NCBI RefSeq assembly: GCF_018141425.1 | Contig: NZ_CP058561.1 | Location: 2,356,001-2,420,000 of the forward strand | Direction of reading: 5' to 3' | Length of the DNA stretch: 64,000 nucleotides | From: Vallitalea guaymasensis | GTDB taxonomy: Bacteria; Bacillota; Clostridia; Lachnospirales; Vallitaleaceae | Shown here: piece by piece, positions 26,870 to 36,249 of the stretch | Layout: each line of letters begins with the position of its first letter | How positions within the stretch are numbered: the stretch's first letter is position 1 | The notes under the pieces: model-generated | Told to the model about the DNA's origin: nothing | Seen by the model: the letters and a program-made list of their open reading frames with translations, nothing else | The model's database searches: none | Made by a program: the position numbers and the translations under genes

Positions 26870-27769
26870 ATGAAAACGATACAAAGCAAACTTAAAAAGC
26901 AGTTACACTCACCAAAAATAGTTAATATCATGTATGTTCCTGCTCTTATCTTCTTTGTTCTGCTTATATTTTATCCATTTTTTCAGGGAATTATTATATC
27001 TTTCAAAGAATGGAATGGTTATTCTCCAAAATTTCTATGGGTAGGATTACAGAAGTATCAGAAATTATTTCACGATAAAGACTTTTATTTTACCGTAAAA
27101 AATACTCTTATCTATGGAGTAGGCAGTACATTAATACAAAATGTTCTAGGTCTTGGATGTGCAGTTCTATTGGATCAAAAAATGAGATGTGAGAAATTGG
27201 TAAGAACTGTTGTATACTTACCAGTTGTTATAAGTGCATTGATTATGGGATATGTATGGTATTTCTTTTTCAAATTTGAAGGTGGAGCAATCAATGATAT
27301 TATGATGCTGTTGGGCTTAGATCCACTTGACTGGCTTGCTGTAGGAAAACGTTCTGTATGGATTATCACTCTTGTAAACTCATTTCAATATATGGGTATT
27401 TCAATGGTTATATATCTAGCTGGCCTTCAAGGTATTCCTAAAACCTATTACGAGGCAGCTAGTATAGATGGTGCTACAAGTTGGACAAAGTTCAAAAACG
27501 TTACAATTCCATTGTTAATGCCAGCCATAACAACCAGTGTAGTTATAAACATTATTGGTGGTTTGAAGCTATTTGATGTAATCATGGCTATGACAAAAGG
27601 CGGACCTGGCTATACATCAGCTTCTATATCAACAATGATGTACCAGATATATTTTGTAAGAATGGATGCGGGATATGCTTCTGCAATGGGAATAGTTATG
27701 TTCTTAATAATTAGCATAATCAGTATTATCAATTTGAAATTTTTCAGGAATAAGGAGGTAGAAATGTGA
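26870..27769 (+). CDS. Sugar ABC transporter permease, MalF/UgpA-like
   Basis: A 299-residue inner-membrane protein with six helices. The EAA loop that docks the ATPase reads YYEAASIDGATSWTKFKNVT near residues 190-215. It is one half of the transport channel for the binding protein encoded before it. GAAAGGA precedes the ATG. The stop overlaps the next gene (ATGTGA). No ATP-binding subunit is encoded here; such transporters commonly share an MsmK-type ATPase from elsewhere in the chromosome. Confidence 0.93.
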   Translation: MKTIQSKLKKQLHSPKIVNIMYVPALIFFVLLIFYPFFQGIIISFKEWNGYSPKFLWVGLQKYQKLFHDKDFYFTVKNTLIYGVGSTLIQNVLGLGCAVLLDQKMRCEKLVRTVVYLPVVISALIMGYVWYFFFKFEGGAINDIMMLLGLDPLDWLAVGKRSVWIITLVNSFQYMGISMVIYLAGLQGIPKTYYEAASIDGATSWTKFKNVTIPLLMPAITTSVVINIIGGLKLFDVIMAMTKGGPGYTSASISTMMYQIYFVRMDAGYASAMGIVMFLIISIISIINLKFFRNKEVEM

Positions 27770-28572
27770 AAAGACTCAGTAGATGTATTATGTATATTGT
27801 AGGCATCTTATATTTGATACCTTTTTATATCTTAATCAATTTGGCTTTTAGACCTGCTTCCAATAGCTCGTCTTATTGGATACCTTCTTTTAACCTTTAT
27901 TTAGATAATTTTAAGAATGCATGGTTAGAGGCAAACATGATATCGGCGTTCAAGAATAATATATTCATCACTCTTGTAGTAGTTGTAAGTGTTATTGTTC
28001 TTGGTGCATTTGCTTCATATCCATTGGCAAGGTATAAAACAAAATTCAATAATTTCATTTATACCTTATGTGTATCCTGTATGATTGTGCCTCCATTAAC
28101 TATATTGGTTCCATTGTATAAATTGATTGTCAATACTACAGGAACCAGTACATACTTAAGCGTTATATTACCTCATATAGCTTATCAGCTACCAATAACA
28201 ATCTTTTTGTTTACTGGTTTCATAGGCTCCATATCCAAGGAACTTGATGAAGCAGCTTTGATTGATGGATGCGGACGTTTTGGAATATTTTTCAGGATTA
28301 TATTCCCATTGTTGAAGCCAGTAACAGCAACAGTTACAATCTTGGTTGGTGTAGCTATATGGAATGATTATACATTTTCAATATTTTTCTTACAGAAACC
28401 CAATATGTATACTTTAACAGTAGCTCTAAATCAATTTTTCTCTCAGTTCTCTAATCAGATCAACTGGGTAGCTGCTGGATGTATAATAGGTACAATACCA
28501 TTAGTTATTCTCTATTTGTTTCTCCAAAAATACTTTGTTAAAGGATTATCTGCTGGAGCTGTCAAAGGATAA
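27766..28572 (+). CDS. Sugar ABC transporter permease, MalG/UgpE-like
   Basis: A 268-residue membrane protein, second half of the channel. The EAA loop is ELDEAALIDGCGRFGIFFRI near residues 160-180. It begins with GTG, with GGAGG about 8 bases ahead, and overlaps the previous cistron by 4 bases. A convergent hairpin (28580-28630) ends the unit. Length is normal for the family. Confidence 0.93.
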   Translation: MKRLSRCIMYIVGILYLIPFYILINLAFRPASNSSSYWIPSFNLYLDNFKNAWLEANMISAFKNNIFITLVVVVSVIVLGAFASYPLARYKTKFNNFIYTLCVSCMIVPPLTILVPLYKLIVNTTGTSTYLSVILPHIAYQLPITIFLFTGFIGSISKELDEAALIDGCGRFGIFFRIIFPLLKPVTATVTILVGVAIWNDYTFSIFFLQKPNMYTLTVALNQFFSQFSNQINWVAAGCIIGTIPLVILYLFLQKYFVKGLSAGAVKG

Positions 28573-28579
28573 TCCAACG

Positions 28580-28630
28580 GAATTCTATCTAATATATTGT
28601 TAGAGAATATACAAGATAGAATTCCATTGC
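28580..28630. terminator. Convergent hairpin after the transporter operon
   Basis: GGAATTCTATCT pairs exactly with AGATAGAATTCC over a 24-base loop between two convergent genes. The T tract is weak, so its strength is uncertain. Confidence 0.6.
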
Positions 28631-28637
28631 CTTATTA

Positions 28638-30116
28638 TTAATTGGACTTCTTATGCTTTAATTCGGATGGGTAGATATTATAATAGTTTTTGAAAAGCTT
28701 ACTGAAATATCTTGCACTGTTGAAACCAACTTGATTGGCTACTTGACTTACTGTAACATTGTTGTTTGTTAATAATTCTTTTGCGATTAACATTCTCGTC
28801 TTGGTGAGATATTTCATGAAAGTGATACCTTCTTTTTTCTTGAACAACGTACTTAGATAATTAGGTGTCAGATCTAATTTATCTGCAATCTGATAGATAC
28901 CTATATCTTTCATGTAGTTTTTTTGGACATAGAGTTTAATTTGATTTATACTATCCATTTGGCTATCATCAGTTGACTTGGTTTTAACAAGGTATTCATG
29001 AGCTATCTGTTTCAACTTCTCAATAGTCGTATTACCTTCATCATAAGATTCAAGTAAAGGATTTAGATATTTTTTAAAGTCATCCATCAGTAATTGTTCA
29101 TTAGTATTAATCAATTTGTCAAGAGTATCAACATGACTCATGAAAGCCAAATAGTTGTTACTATAAAATGTATCAAATAACCCGGAGCAATTGTCAACTA
29201 ATTGTAGCTGACTGTCTTCTGCTTGTTCCCACATATCCTTAAGGTCATTAAGGGTAAATATGTGCTCACTAGGTTTCAATATCCTTAACTGACACATGTT
29301 ATATATGCAATGCAGGTATTTGAAATTATTATCCAGCGAGTCTACAGCTTCTGAATGAATCAGCGTCAATTCCATACCTGTACAACGATATTTTAAGAGC
29401 ATAACTTTTAGAGACTTATAAAAATTATTTACTATTTCCTCAGCCTCTTCATGATTGCCTAAGAATCCCCATGCCAAAACTAAGGTTAAATCAACTCCTT
29501 GTCTGTTTAAAAAAACTATTCTAATATTAGGAGTAATGATATTTTTAATCTTTTCTCTTAGTTCTCCATATAATTTCTGCATTACATTATTTCTGAGAGC
29601 TATATCAAAAGAATTGGTATTAATACAAAATGTCATATATTTTATATGCTCAGTATAGTTGATTTCAAGCTTTTCTAGATATTGTAATTCTTGATATATA
29701 CTATTCATGTCTGATTCAAACTGTTGATTCAGCAGTAAAGCATATTTTTGATTCTCCTGGAGCAGTTCTGAGATAACTTCACCTAGTTCGTTGATACTTA
29801 TGGGTTTCAATAAGTAATTGGATACCCCTAGCTGTATAGCTTCTTTTGCATATGAAAATTCTGAGTAACCAGTAACTATAACCCATTTTGTGTAAGGTGC
29901 TATACTTTTAGCTTTTTCAATAGCTTCAAGTCCATTCATTTTTGGCATCCTGATATCTATAAAAGCGATATCATAAGTCGCTGTTTGAATTTGACTTATC
30001 AAAGCTTCCCCATTGTCTACTTCATCAATCCAATCCTTTGATATACCTAATTCTCCTAACATACTAACTAATGTAGATCTGACTAAATATTCATCATCAG
30101 CTATTAAGATTCTCAT
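28638..30116 (-). CDS. Response regulator, AraC output (YesN-like)
   Basis: A 492-residue two-component regulator. Receiver domain 1-125 with the phospho-acceptor in FIDIRMPKMNGLEA; a long middle part follows; an AraC DNA-binding domain fills about 390-490 (IADKLDLTPNYLSTLFKKKE, VANQVGFNSARYFSKLFKNY). It should activate nearby carbohydrate genes, in particular the transporter and beta-helix operons that lie next to it. It is translationally coupled to the kinase gene upstream by a 4-base overlap. Confidence 0.94.
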   Translation of the reverse strand: MRILIADDEYLVRSTLVSMLGELGISKDWIDEVDNGEALISQIQTATYDIAFIDIRMPKMNGLEAIEKAKSIAPYTKWVIVTGYSEFSYAKEAIQLGVSNYLLKPISINELGEVISELLQENQKYALLLNQQFESDMNSIYQELQYLEKLEINYTEHIKYMTFCINTNSFDIALRNNVMQKLYGELREKIKNIITPNIRIVFLNRQGVDLTLVLAWGFLGNHEEAEEIVNNFYKSLKVMLLKYRCTGMELTLIHSEAVDSLDNNFKYLHCIYNMCQLRILKPSEHIFTLNDLKDMWEQAEDSQLQLVDNCSGLFDTFYSNNYLAFMSHVDTLDKLINTNEQLLMDDFKKYLNPLLESYDEGNTTIEKLKQIAHEYLVKTKSTDDSQMDSINQIKLYVQKNYMKDIGIYQIADKLDLTPNYLSTLFKKKEGITFMKYLTKTRMLIAKELLTNNNVTVSQVANQVGFNSARYFSKLFKNYYNIYPSELKHKKSN

Positions 30117-31879
30117 AGATCAACACTCCCTGCCTTTGAGTTATTTTCAAGATTAAGAGGTATCTTTATATTTATTTTGGTACCTTCTCCTTCTTTGCTG
30201 TCAATTGTGATTTCACTAGATGAATTAATAAGCATTAACCTGTTTTTTGTATTGGCAATTCCAACGTTGGATGATACTTTAGTTATGTCAAAACCAATTC
30301 CATTATCTTCAACTAATATGTATATATAATCTTTATCTTCTATTTTTTCTATAAATGCTTTTACTTGTAATTGACCAGACTCGTGTATAGGTTCCAACCC
30401 ATGAATTATGGCATTTTCCACCAAAGGTTGTAATAGTAATTTTGGAACTTGAACATCTTCTAATTCTGGGTCTAGTTGAAAATCATAGTTGATACGTTCG
30501 CCAAAACGTAATTTTTGTAATGCACAGTACCGCTTTAGAAGCTTGAATTCTTCTTCTAGGCTAGATGTATCTTGTTGATTGAGAATATATCTCATCATTC
30601 CTGTTAAGTTGATTATTGTCTCTTCTACTTTTTTTCGCTCACCTAATCTATTAAGCCCTATCAATCCATTGAGGGTATTAAATAAAAAGTGAGGCTGTAT
30701 CTGAGATTGTAAAGCATGATATTCGGCTTTTTGTTTTTCTATGATTGCCTTATACTCTCTGCTTACCAAATCATCAATCTCATACATCATATTATTGAGG
30801 TTATGACACAAATAAGAAATCTCATCTTTTCCTGATTCGTCGAATAATAGAGAACGGTTGCCTTTTTGAATCTTCTCAATTGTCATAAGCATATTGTTGA
30901 AAGGCTTGGTAATATGATTCCACATAAGATAATAGATCAATATAGTAATCAAGAGCTCTAGGATTATAAATAAACCGCCTACTATATACATACCTTTGAC
31001 TTTATCATTTAGCTCAGATTGAGATACTAATATATTGATATGCCATGGCAATTTGCTCAATGGTCTTTTAATAAGTCTATAATCATCTTTTTCTGAGGAG
31101 ATCTTTTTACCTGTATAATTAATGATTTGGTCTTCTAAGGACTCTGATATTGGTTTTGTAGCATATATAAGATTATTGTTCCCGTCATACACTGTAATAA
31201 TTGATGAAACCCCTAGATTAATATTATTAAAAGTCTTTGCAATAATATTGGTATCCATATCAGCCATAAGAACTCCCAAGGTCTTCATTGTTATTGGGTC
31301 TTTTATAAGACGAGCCACTGAAAACACTTGACCAGCTACGGGGGTTTGTAGATAATCTTGTTTATGGGCATTGATATATGTTACATTACTGTTGTTTATA
31401 ATAGCTTGTCGATACCATTGTGCTCCTTTGAAGTTATATCCATTAATAACTGAAGTTTGTCCGTACTTTTTAGTTGTAATGAATGATTGCAGGTTTTCTG
31501 TTACAAAAAGAGCACTTAATACATCAACACGAGTTGATTGAAGATAGTTAGCCAATGTATATTGTATAGATTGAGTTAATAGAAATTTATTATATGTATC
31601 CAATTCATCGTAGTAACTGTTATTTATTACTAACAGAGAATCCATAAATGATTGATTGAAATACGGCATGATAGTTATTCTTTCAAGTTCATCAAAGTAA
31701 CTATTAAGATTATGTTCAATAGCTGTTAAAGTACTGTCCGTCAATACATCAATCTCTTTATTCATTGTCTTTGAAAAATACGTTGGTAACGTTACCATTA
31801 CTAAAATTGATAATAAAAATATGGATATAAGAAATACTGTAATCAATTTGAATCGAAAAGAGTAGCGATAGTGTATCAA
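30113..31879 (-). CDS. Sensor histidine kinase, YesM-like
   Basis: A 588-residue membrane kinase. Membrane helix 1 at about 12-32, extracellular Cache-like sensor to about 288, helix 2 at about 290-312, HAMP to about 370, then a His_kinase domain with QIQPHFLFNTLNGLIG near residue 395-410 and the ATPase lobe VEDNGIGFD. It likely senses an external sugar, directly or with a binding protein, and phosphorylates the adjacent YesN-like regulator. The start is a TTG at 31879 with AAAGGAAGTG upstream, somewhat distant. Confidence 0.93.
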   Translation of the reverse strand: MIHYRYSFRFKLITVFLISIFLLSILVMVTLPTYFSKTMNKEIDVLTDSTLTAIEHNLNSYFDELERITIMPYFNQSFMDSLLVINNSYYDELDTYNKFLLTQSIQYTLANYLQSTRVDVLSALFVTENLQSFITTKKYGQTSVINGYNFKGAQWYRQAIINNSNVTYINAHKQDYLQTPVAGQVFSVARLIKDPITMKTLGVLMADMDTNIIAKTFNNINLGVSSIITVYDGNNNLIYATKPISESLEDQIINYTGKKISSEKDDYRLIKRPLSKLPWHINILVSQSELNDKVKGMYIVGGLFIILELLITILIYYLMWNHITKPFNNMLMTIEKIQKGNRSLLFDESGKDEISYLCHNLNNMMYEIDDLVSREYKAIIEKQKAEYHALQSQIQPHFLFNTLNGLIGLNRLGERKKVEETIINLTGMMRYILNQQDTSSLEEEFKLLKRYCALQKLRFGERINYDFQLDPELEDVQVPKLLLQPLVENAIIHGLEPIHESGQLQVKAFIEKIEDKDYIYILVEDNGIGFDITKVSSNVGIANTKNRLMLINSSSEITIDSKEGEGTKINIKIPLNLENNSKAGSVDL

Positions 31880-32208
31880 AGTTCTTCACTTCCTTTAGAC
31901 ATATAATGTATTATACAGTAATTTGTTACAGTCTCAAAAGGACTGTCTCTATTTATTTTGTCAAGAAACAGTCCCTTATTTATTTTATTTATATAGATTA
32001 CTTACCCCATATTATACTACAATAGTATATTTTAATACATGTCATATTTCTATAATTTCGGTACTTCTTTCTACACTATACTACTAATAAGATTTTTGCA
32101 ATAAAAAAATAGATTAAAAAACTTCTATCAACCTAGAAATTTCATATCTATTTTTTTAACTTGTTTCATAAGTATTAAATCGAAATAATAATATTGATTT
32201 CAGTTTAA
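31880..32208. other. Intergenic region with hairpins
   Basis: No gene. It contains the GGACTGT hairpin at 31937-31977, and at 32104-32158 a second hairpin with arms AAAAAATAGAT and ATCTATTTTTT that probably terminates the small lipoprotein gene on the minus strand. Confidence 0.5.
31937..31977. terminator. Terminator-like hairpin with GGACTGT arms
   Basis: AAGGACTGTCTCT pairs with AGAAACAGTCCCTT over a short loop. It precedes the kinase gene on the minus strand. The arms resemble those at 26775 and 62166. Confidence 0.5.
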
Positions 32209-32373
32209 TTACATGTTGTCACCATTCATGTCAACATTTTCATTGTTTTGGATTTCATTATTATTTTCTTGGTTTGGTGTATTAGGGTCTGTGTTGTCAG
32301 TCTTACATCCTACAAAAGAAAATAAACTTAATCCTAGAACCAATGCTATAGCTCTTATTGTATTCTTCTTCAA
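32209..32373 (-). CDS. Small lipoprotein, 54 residues
   Basis: A TTG start at 32373 is preceded by GAGGTGA. The product begins with KKNTIRAIALVLGLSLFSF and a lipobox FVGC at residues 20-23, followed by a polar N/D/E/Q-rich tail (DPNTPNQENNNEIQNNENVD). It would be a short lipid-anchored surface peptide after signal peptidase II cleavage. The lipobox, ribosome site and lack of other coding sequence support it. Function is unknown. It lies upstream of the kinase gene in the same direction but is separated from it by hairpins. Confidence 0.65.
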   Translation of the reverse strand: MKKNTIRAIALVLGLSLFSFVGCKTDNTDPNTPNQENNNEIQNNENVDMNGDNM

Positions 32374-32694
32374 TATACTCACCTCATCATTGTGTTGTTT
32401 ATAGTCTTAAAGTTCAGCATTGGTGTTCTTAAAATTTGCCCTATTAAAAAATAGTAATTATTTTACTCCTCATTAATTAGACGCACGAACACCTCATTTA
32501 GTTTCAAAAATTCGTAAATTTTTTTAAGAATTCTTTATTAGTATTAACAATATATTAAATTAAATACATTTACGAGTATTAGTAATTTTTTCTTATGGTG
32601 GTAATTTTAATTAAAACTATTGTTATATTTGAATTAAAACAAAAAAGAATTATCCCAAAAATTTTATTTAATCTAGGATAATTAGTTTTCATTT
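32374..32694. other. AT-rich intergenic region
   Basis: It carries the terminator of the DUF2726 gene at the right end. The rest is AT-rich, with no reading frame or consensus promoter that I can support. Confidence 0.5.
32640..32683 (-). terminator. Terminator of the DUF2726 gene
   Basis: Minus strand AATTATCC (32676-32683) and GGATAATT (32648-32655) around a 20-base loop, followed by CTTTTTTG. Confidence 0.7.
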
Positions 32695-33201
32695 CTATGA
32701 TACATTTTTCAAAGCATTTTGTAATTCTAGTTTAACATCTTCCTTATCATATTTGTATTTACATGGTATATGTACTACTTCATAACCTATGCTGCTTAAT
32801 ACTTCATTAATGAATTTATCTCTTTCCATTCTATCTTTTCTATAATGGGATCTATCATCTAATTCTAAACACACCAAAGGCTTTAGAGTTGCATTGTCAC
32901 ATAGTACAAAATCAATATGTTTAGAACTTATTTTGTTAAAATAGGTGAAATAGTCATCTTTATTCTTGACTTTTACTATGTCCGCTACTCTTACTTTGGT
33001 AAATAAGGTGACATCCAAATCATTACAGACATCATATAAAGTATCATAAAATTTTAATTCTGCTTTTGTGAGTATACTATCAACATCTTTGTAGGCTGTT
33101 GCGTAGTTATATTTATTCTTATTGGATAATTTACTTTCAACTATTTTAAATAGTATTCCTATGAAAATTATTGCTATTAGTGTTATTATTATTGTTTCCA
33201 T
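32695..33201 (-). CDS. DUF2726 domain protein with N-terminal membrane anchor
   Basis: A 168-residue protein. Residues 3-20 are a membrane helix (IIITLIAIIFIGILFKIV). The rest is a DUF2726 domain, a restriction-endonuclease-like fold: LTKAELKFYDTLYDV, VRVADIVKVK, IDFVLCD, then LVCLELDDRSHY, where the acidic residues and final GYEVVHIPC strand match the family core. Such domains are predicted nucleases, often fused to helicases or topoisomerase zinc fingers; activity is not proven. AGGAAAGG precedes the ATG. Confidence 0.8.
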   Translation of the reverse strand: METIIITLIAIIFIGILFKIVESKLSNKNKYNYATAYKDVDSILTKAELKFYDTLYDVCNDLDVTLFTKVRVADIVKVKNKDDYFTYFNKISSKHIDFVLCDNATLKPLVCLELDDRSHYRKDRMERDKFINEVLSSIGYEVVHIPCKYKYDKEDVKLELQNALKNVS

Positions 33202-33294
33202 TTTTGCCTTTCCTGTGTTTTACTTATCTACTAGTCTTCATTGTTTATTAGTTAGTTGGTGCGTCAATAAAATTAAGTTATTGATTAATTCCTT

Positions 33295-33426
33295 TTAATC
33301 TACAGCTTTTAACATTTTGACCCTTTCTTCTACTATTTTTCTGTGTTGTTCTTCTGACCACTCAGGATTTTTGTTTTCCCAAAATTTATTACAGGGTATT
33401 TCGTTACATTTACCACAATGTTGAAT
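33295..33426 (-). pseudogene. Remnant of a DUF3795 protein (C-terminal 43 codons)
   Basis: On the minus strand a frame ending at 33295 encodes HCGKCNEIPCNKFWE and later a helix ending KMLKAVD. This cysteine pattern (C-x2-C-x5-C) is that of the C-terminal part of DUF3795 proteins. No ATG, GTG or TTG is available and a stop codon precedes it, so the N-terminal half is missing. I read it as a decayed gene. Confidence 0.5.
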
Positions 33427-33479
33427 TTAATATATCTCCTTATCATTAAATAATAATAGATTGTATATTTTTATTTTAA

Positions 33480-33617
33480 TTAGAAGTATATACATGCACC
33501 AATTATTATAGTTGCTAATAGTGAAGCGGTAATTATTTTATAACATGATTTTAATTTATCCCATTTTTCTAGGGGAACTGATATAATATCTGATAAGATA
33601 TCTATAATAACTTCCAT
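33480..33617 (-). CDS. Small single-pass membrane protein, 45 residues
   Basis: ATG at 33617 behind AGAAGGTG, stop at 33480. The product begins MEVIIDILSDIISVPLEKWD and ends in one membrane helix (ITASLLATIIIGACIYF), with a short amphipathic N-terminus. It could be a small membrane-anchored regulator or a toxin-like peptide; I cannot assign a family. The clear ribosome site and hydrophobic profile support it as coding. Confidence 0.55.
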   Translation of the reverse strand: MEVIIDILSDIISVPLEKWDKLKSCYKIITASLLATIIIGACIYF

Positions 33618-33971
33618 TTTTAAACACCTTCTTATATTAATATCTTTATTAATTTAGATTTCTAATATTAATATTATCAAATAATCTGATAGTAAGCAAT
33701 TAGAAAAAGATTAAATTTAGTCTAGAACTTATTAATCCATATTTAGATGTTTTAATCATAGCATTATATTATCTTAATCCGTTAATTTACTTATTTATTA
33801 TTAAATATTTTATCTTTTATTGAATAACACCATTAAATAAAGATTTTTTTTATTATTTCAATATAATTTATAGTTATTTTAAAAACAAATTAAATAATTT
33901 TAAATTTTTATAATATTGTTGCATTTGTTAGAATCTATGCTATAATATTTTATTAAAGGGGGTGAGTTATA
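33618..33971. other. AT-rich region with the promoter of the 33972 gene
   Basis: No gene is visible. TTGCAT (33919-33924), 16-base spacer, TATAAT (33941-33946) form a likely promoter for the downstream secreted protein. The remainder is over 80 percent A and T by eye. Confidence 0.55.
33919..33946 (+). promoter_or_regulatory. Sigma-A promoter of the secreted small protein
   Basis: TTGCAT, 16 bases, TATAAT, located 26 bases upstream of the ATG at 33972. Confidence 0.65.
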
Positions 33972-34349
33972 ATGTCTAAAAAAATATTTTCAACACTATT
34001 AGTCTTTCTTTTTGTAGTTTCTTTTGGTACAAACTGTTATGCTTCGACAACTATGGTTCTTAATCCTGATGGTGGTTACGGATCTATGGATTCTCATTTT
34101 GAAAAAGTTACTACTGATAATGGAGATGTCACACTTGAAATAAAAAATTTAAGTGATGTCACTACATATTTGGATATCCATATATGGGAAGATGATGGTC
34201 GTTTTATTACTATTGAAAACAAGAAAATTCGTGCTAATGATACTCTAACAATTACACGTTACCTTGGAGAAGGTAGAATTTTTGCTAAAAGTTTAATTCA
34301 GAATCAAGGAAGCGAAAAAGTTCGTTTAAAAGTAGATTTTATTGATTAA
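33972..34349 (+). CDS. Small secreted protein, unknown function
   Basis: A 125-residue exported protein with a clean signal peptide (MSKKIFSTLLVFLFVVSFG, cleavage after CYA near residue 24). The mature 100 residues are beta-rich (GDVTLEIKNLSDVTTYLDIH, then VRLKVDFID) and contain no cysteine, so it looks like a small Ig-like sandwich. AAGGGGGTG precedes the ATG. Monocistronic with its own promoter and a strong terminator. I do not recognise the family. Confidence 0.75.
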   Translation: MSKKIFSTLLVFLFVVSFGTNCYASTTMVLNPDGGYGSMDSHFEKVTTDNGDVTLEIKNLSDVTTYLDIHIWEDDGRFITIENKKIRANDTLTITRYLGEGRIFAKSLIQNQGSEKVRLKVDFID

Positions 34350-34362
34350 TCAATACGACTAA

Positions 34363-34405
34363 AACAAGCCCCTACTTACTAAGTAAGTAGGGGCTTGTTA
34401 TTTTT
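34363..34405 (+). terminator. Terminator of the secreted small protein gene
   Basis: Perfect 18-base arms (34363-34380 and 34382-34399; AACAAGCCCC and GGGGCTTGTT ends), followed by ATTTTTATT. Confidence 0.88.
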
Positions 34406-34447
34406 ATTACTTTTTAGAAAAGTATAATAAAGTCTTTATTTAATCAG

Positions 34448-34521
34448 TGTTCCCGGCGGGATTCGAACCCACGGCCTACCGCTTAGGAGGCGGTCGCTCT
34501 ATCCTACTGAGCTACGGAAAC
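34448..34521 (-). tRNA. tRNA-Arg (anticodon CCT)
   Basis: 74 bases fold as a full cloverleaf on the minus strand: acceptor GTTTCCG with CGGGAAC, D arm GCTC/GAGC, anticodon stem ACCGC/GCGGT around loop CTCCTAA, T arm GTGGG TTCGAAT CCCGC. Discriminator base is A and CCA is not encoded. It reads AGG codons. Confidence 0.95.
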
Positions 34522-34699
34522 AAGTAAATTTATTTATATAATTATCTTATTATGTATTTGTTAAACAAACAAAATAATAAAACAATCTGCAACATATATT
34601 TTATCATGTTTTACCTGTAAGTCAAGAACTATTCCTATTTAAATTTCTACATTTTTTATGGTTAAATCTATCATTGCCTATAATATGATAAATTAAAGG

Positions 34700-34731
34700 A
34701 AAAAGGATAACACAAAATACTAATCCTTTTT
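34700..34731 (-). terminator. Terminator overlapping the end of the second GntR gene
   Basis: AAAAAGGAT (34700-34708) and ATCCTTTTT (34723-34731) pair. On the minus strand the first arm is the last coding triplets of the gene, and CTTTTTCC follows the second. Confidence 0.65.
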
Positions 34732-35451
34732 CATACACACACTGTACTTGCATAAATCACTTACACTATATTTACGCCTATAATCTACTACTCTATTCTT
34801 ATCATCAAAACTAATACTTTCCATAACCATTACTTCCTCATTAGCACTAATTTTAAGCATTCTTCCTTCATTTGCATCTAATCTAGTTAAATCAATAGTT
34901 TCATTTACCTTGTTTCTAATTATGCCATAAAATTCATATATTTCTTCTATAGAAAAAACAGATAAGTCAATTGAGTCAAGTTGTGGAATTAGATACTTAG
35001 GAATATACGTTTCTTCTAGAGATGATGGTGTGCCACCAACATTAATGATTCTCTTAATATAATAAATTTCATCTTCAGTACCAATACCAAATATCCATGA
35101 AAATTTATCAGATGCTTTTCTACCCACTTGTTTAATAATTTTAATAGACCTAGCATTACTTGCGTCTACAATCTCTTCAAACCCACCAACAGTCTCTACA
35201 TTACTTTTTCCATTTGCTCCTAGTACATAAACACCTTTTCCCTGAACTCTCATTAATAATCCTTCATTGACTAATTGATCTATTCCATTTCTGACAGTTA
35301 AACGATTTATACCATACATTTTTGCTAACTCATTTTCTGATGGTATACTGGTTCCAGGTAGATATTCTCCACTTTGAATTTTACTATATATTACTTTCTT
35401 TAACTGTAAATACATAGGAGATTTATAATTAATTTCTTCTGCTTTCCTCAT
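34720..35451 (-). CDS. GntR family transcriptional regulator with UTRA domain (second of a pair)
   Basis: A 243-residue regulator. Winged helix-turn-helix at about residues 10-75 (IPSENELAKMYGINRLTVRN), then a UTRA effector domain from about 95 to the end, the HutC subfamily plan for sensing sugar phosphates or similar ligands. It overlaps the preceding GntR gene by 4 bases, so both are co-expressed. No structural operon lies next to it, so its target is unknown. Confidence 0.9.
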   Translation of the reverse strand: MRKAEEINYKSPMYLQLKKVIYSKIQSGEYLPGTSIPSENELAKMYGINRLTVRNGIDQLVNEGLLMRVQGKGVYVLGANGKSNVETVGGFEEIVDASNARSIKIIKQVGRKASDKFSWIFGIGTEDEIYYIKRIINVGGTPSSLEETYIPKYLIPQLDSIDLSVFSIEEIYEFYGIIRNKVNETIDLTRLDANEGRMLKISANEEVMVMESISFDDKNRVVDYRRKYSVSDLCKYSVCMKKD

Positions 35452-36185
35452 GCTTGTACACCTCTATATTTATATATCTTTGAAGAAGAGAATTTTACTT
35501 TATCCGGTCTCAGCATTGATTTCATATATATTATGGGTATATTGTCTTTGTCAAAAATTACTCCATCCAAAATATATACTGCCGAGTTATTTTCAACATT
35601 CAACAGATCAGCATCTACAAAATTTATTGGTGAAATACCAACATTCCTTATTCCACCTGAAATCTCTGTATTATATCTATTTTCCATTACTTTATATAAG
35701 ATCTCTTCCTCTAAATTATATTTATCAATATCTAAAAATCTATCATATGGAATATATAATGTTTCAAAACATATCGGCTCCCTATCCACTTTTATAAGTC
35801 TTATGAATTCATATACTTTAGTACCTAAGGATATGTGAAGCTCCTTAGATATATGTTTATTACTTTCTATAATTTTAGTAGAAATCACTTCTATTAATAA
35901 CCTGTTTCTTCTTATATCTATATCTGATAAGGTTATGATACTATGCAAATCTATTATTATCTTATAATCTGCTACAAACGTACCTGAACCTTTTTTATTA
36001 TATAATTTTCCACTACTAACAAGTCTTTTGATAGCTGACCTTAGGGTCGTCCTATTAATTCCCCACATCTCACATAAATCCCTCTCAGATGGGATCTTAG
36101 CGTTAGGTTCCAGCTTATTTTCAATAATATAATACTCTATTTTTTCAGCCGCATCATCTCTTGGGCTAATATGATATTCAACCAA
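35448..36185 (-). CDS. GntR family transcriptional regulator with UTRA domain (first of a pair)
   Basis: A 245-residue regulator with the same plan: winged helix at about 10-75 (IPSERDLCEMWGINRTTLRS) and UTRA domain at about 95-235. It is distinct in sequence from its neighbour, so this is not a recent duplication. A GAGGATG-like site precedes the ATG and a consensus promoter lies 65-90 bases upstream. The overlap suggests the two may form a heterodimer or respond to two signals. Confidence 0.9.
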   Translation of the reverse strand: MVEYHISPRDDAAEKIEYYIIENKLEPNAKIPSERDLCEMWGINRTTLRSAIKRLVSSGKLYNKKGSGTFVADYKIIIDLHSIITLSDIDIRRNRLLIEVISTKIIESNKHISKELHISLGTKVYEFIRLIKVDREPICFETLYIPYDRFLDIDKYNLEEEILYKVMENRYNTEISGGIRNVGISPINFVDADLLNVENNSAVYILDGVIFDKDNIPIIYMKSMLRPDKVKFSSSKIYKYRGVQA

Positions 36186-36249
36186 ATAACATCCTCCTCA
36201 TAACATTAAAAACATACATTATTTTACATATTTCAAACCAATAGCTGTC

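Noticed and set aside
35450-35838. Plus-strand frames opposite the GntR gene
   Set aside because: They are antisense to well-supported GntR domains and have no ribosome sites; leucine-rich products are typical of shadow frames here.
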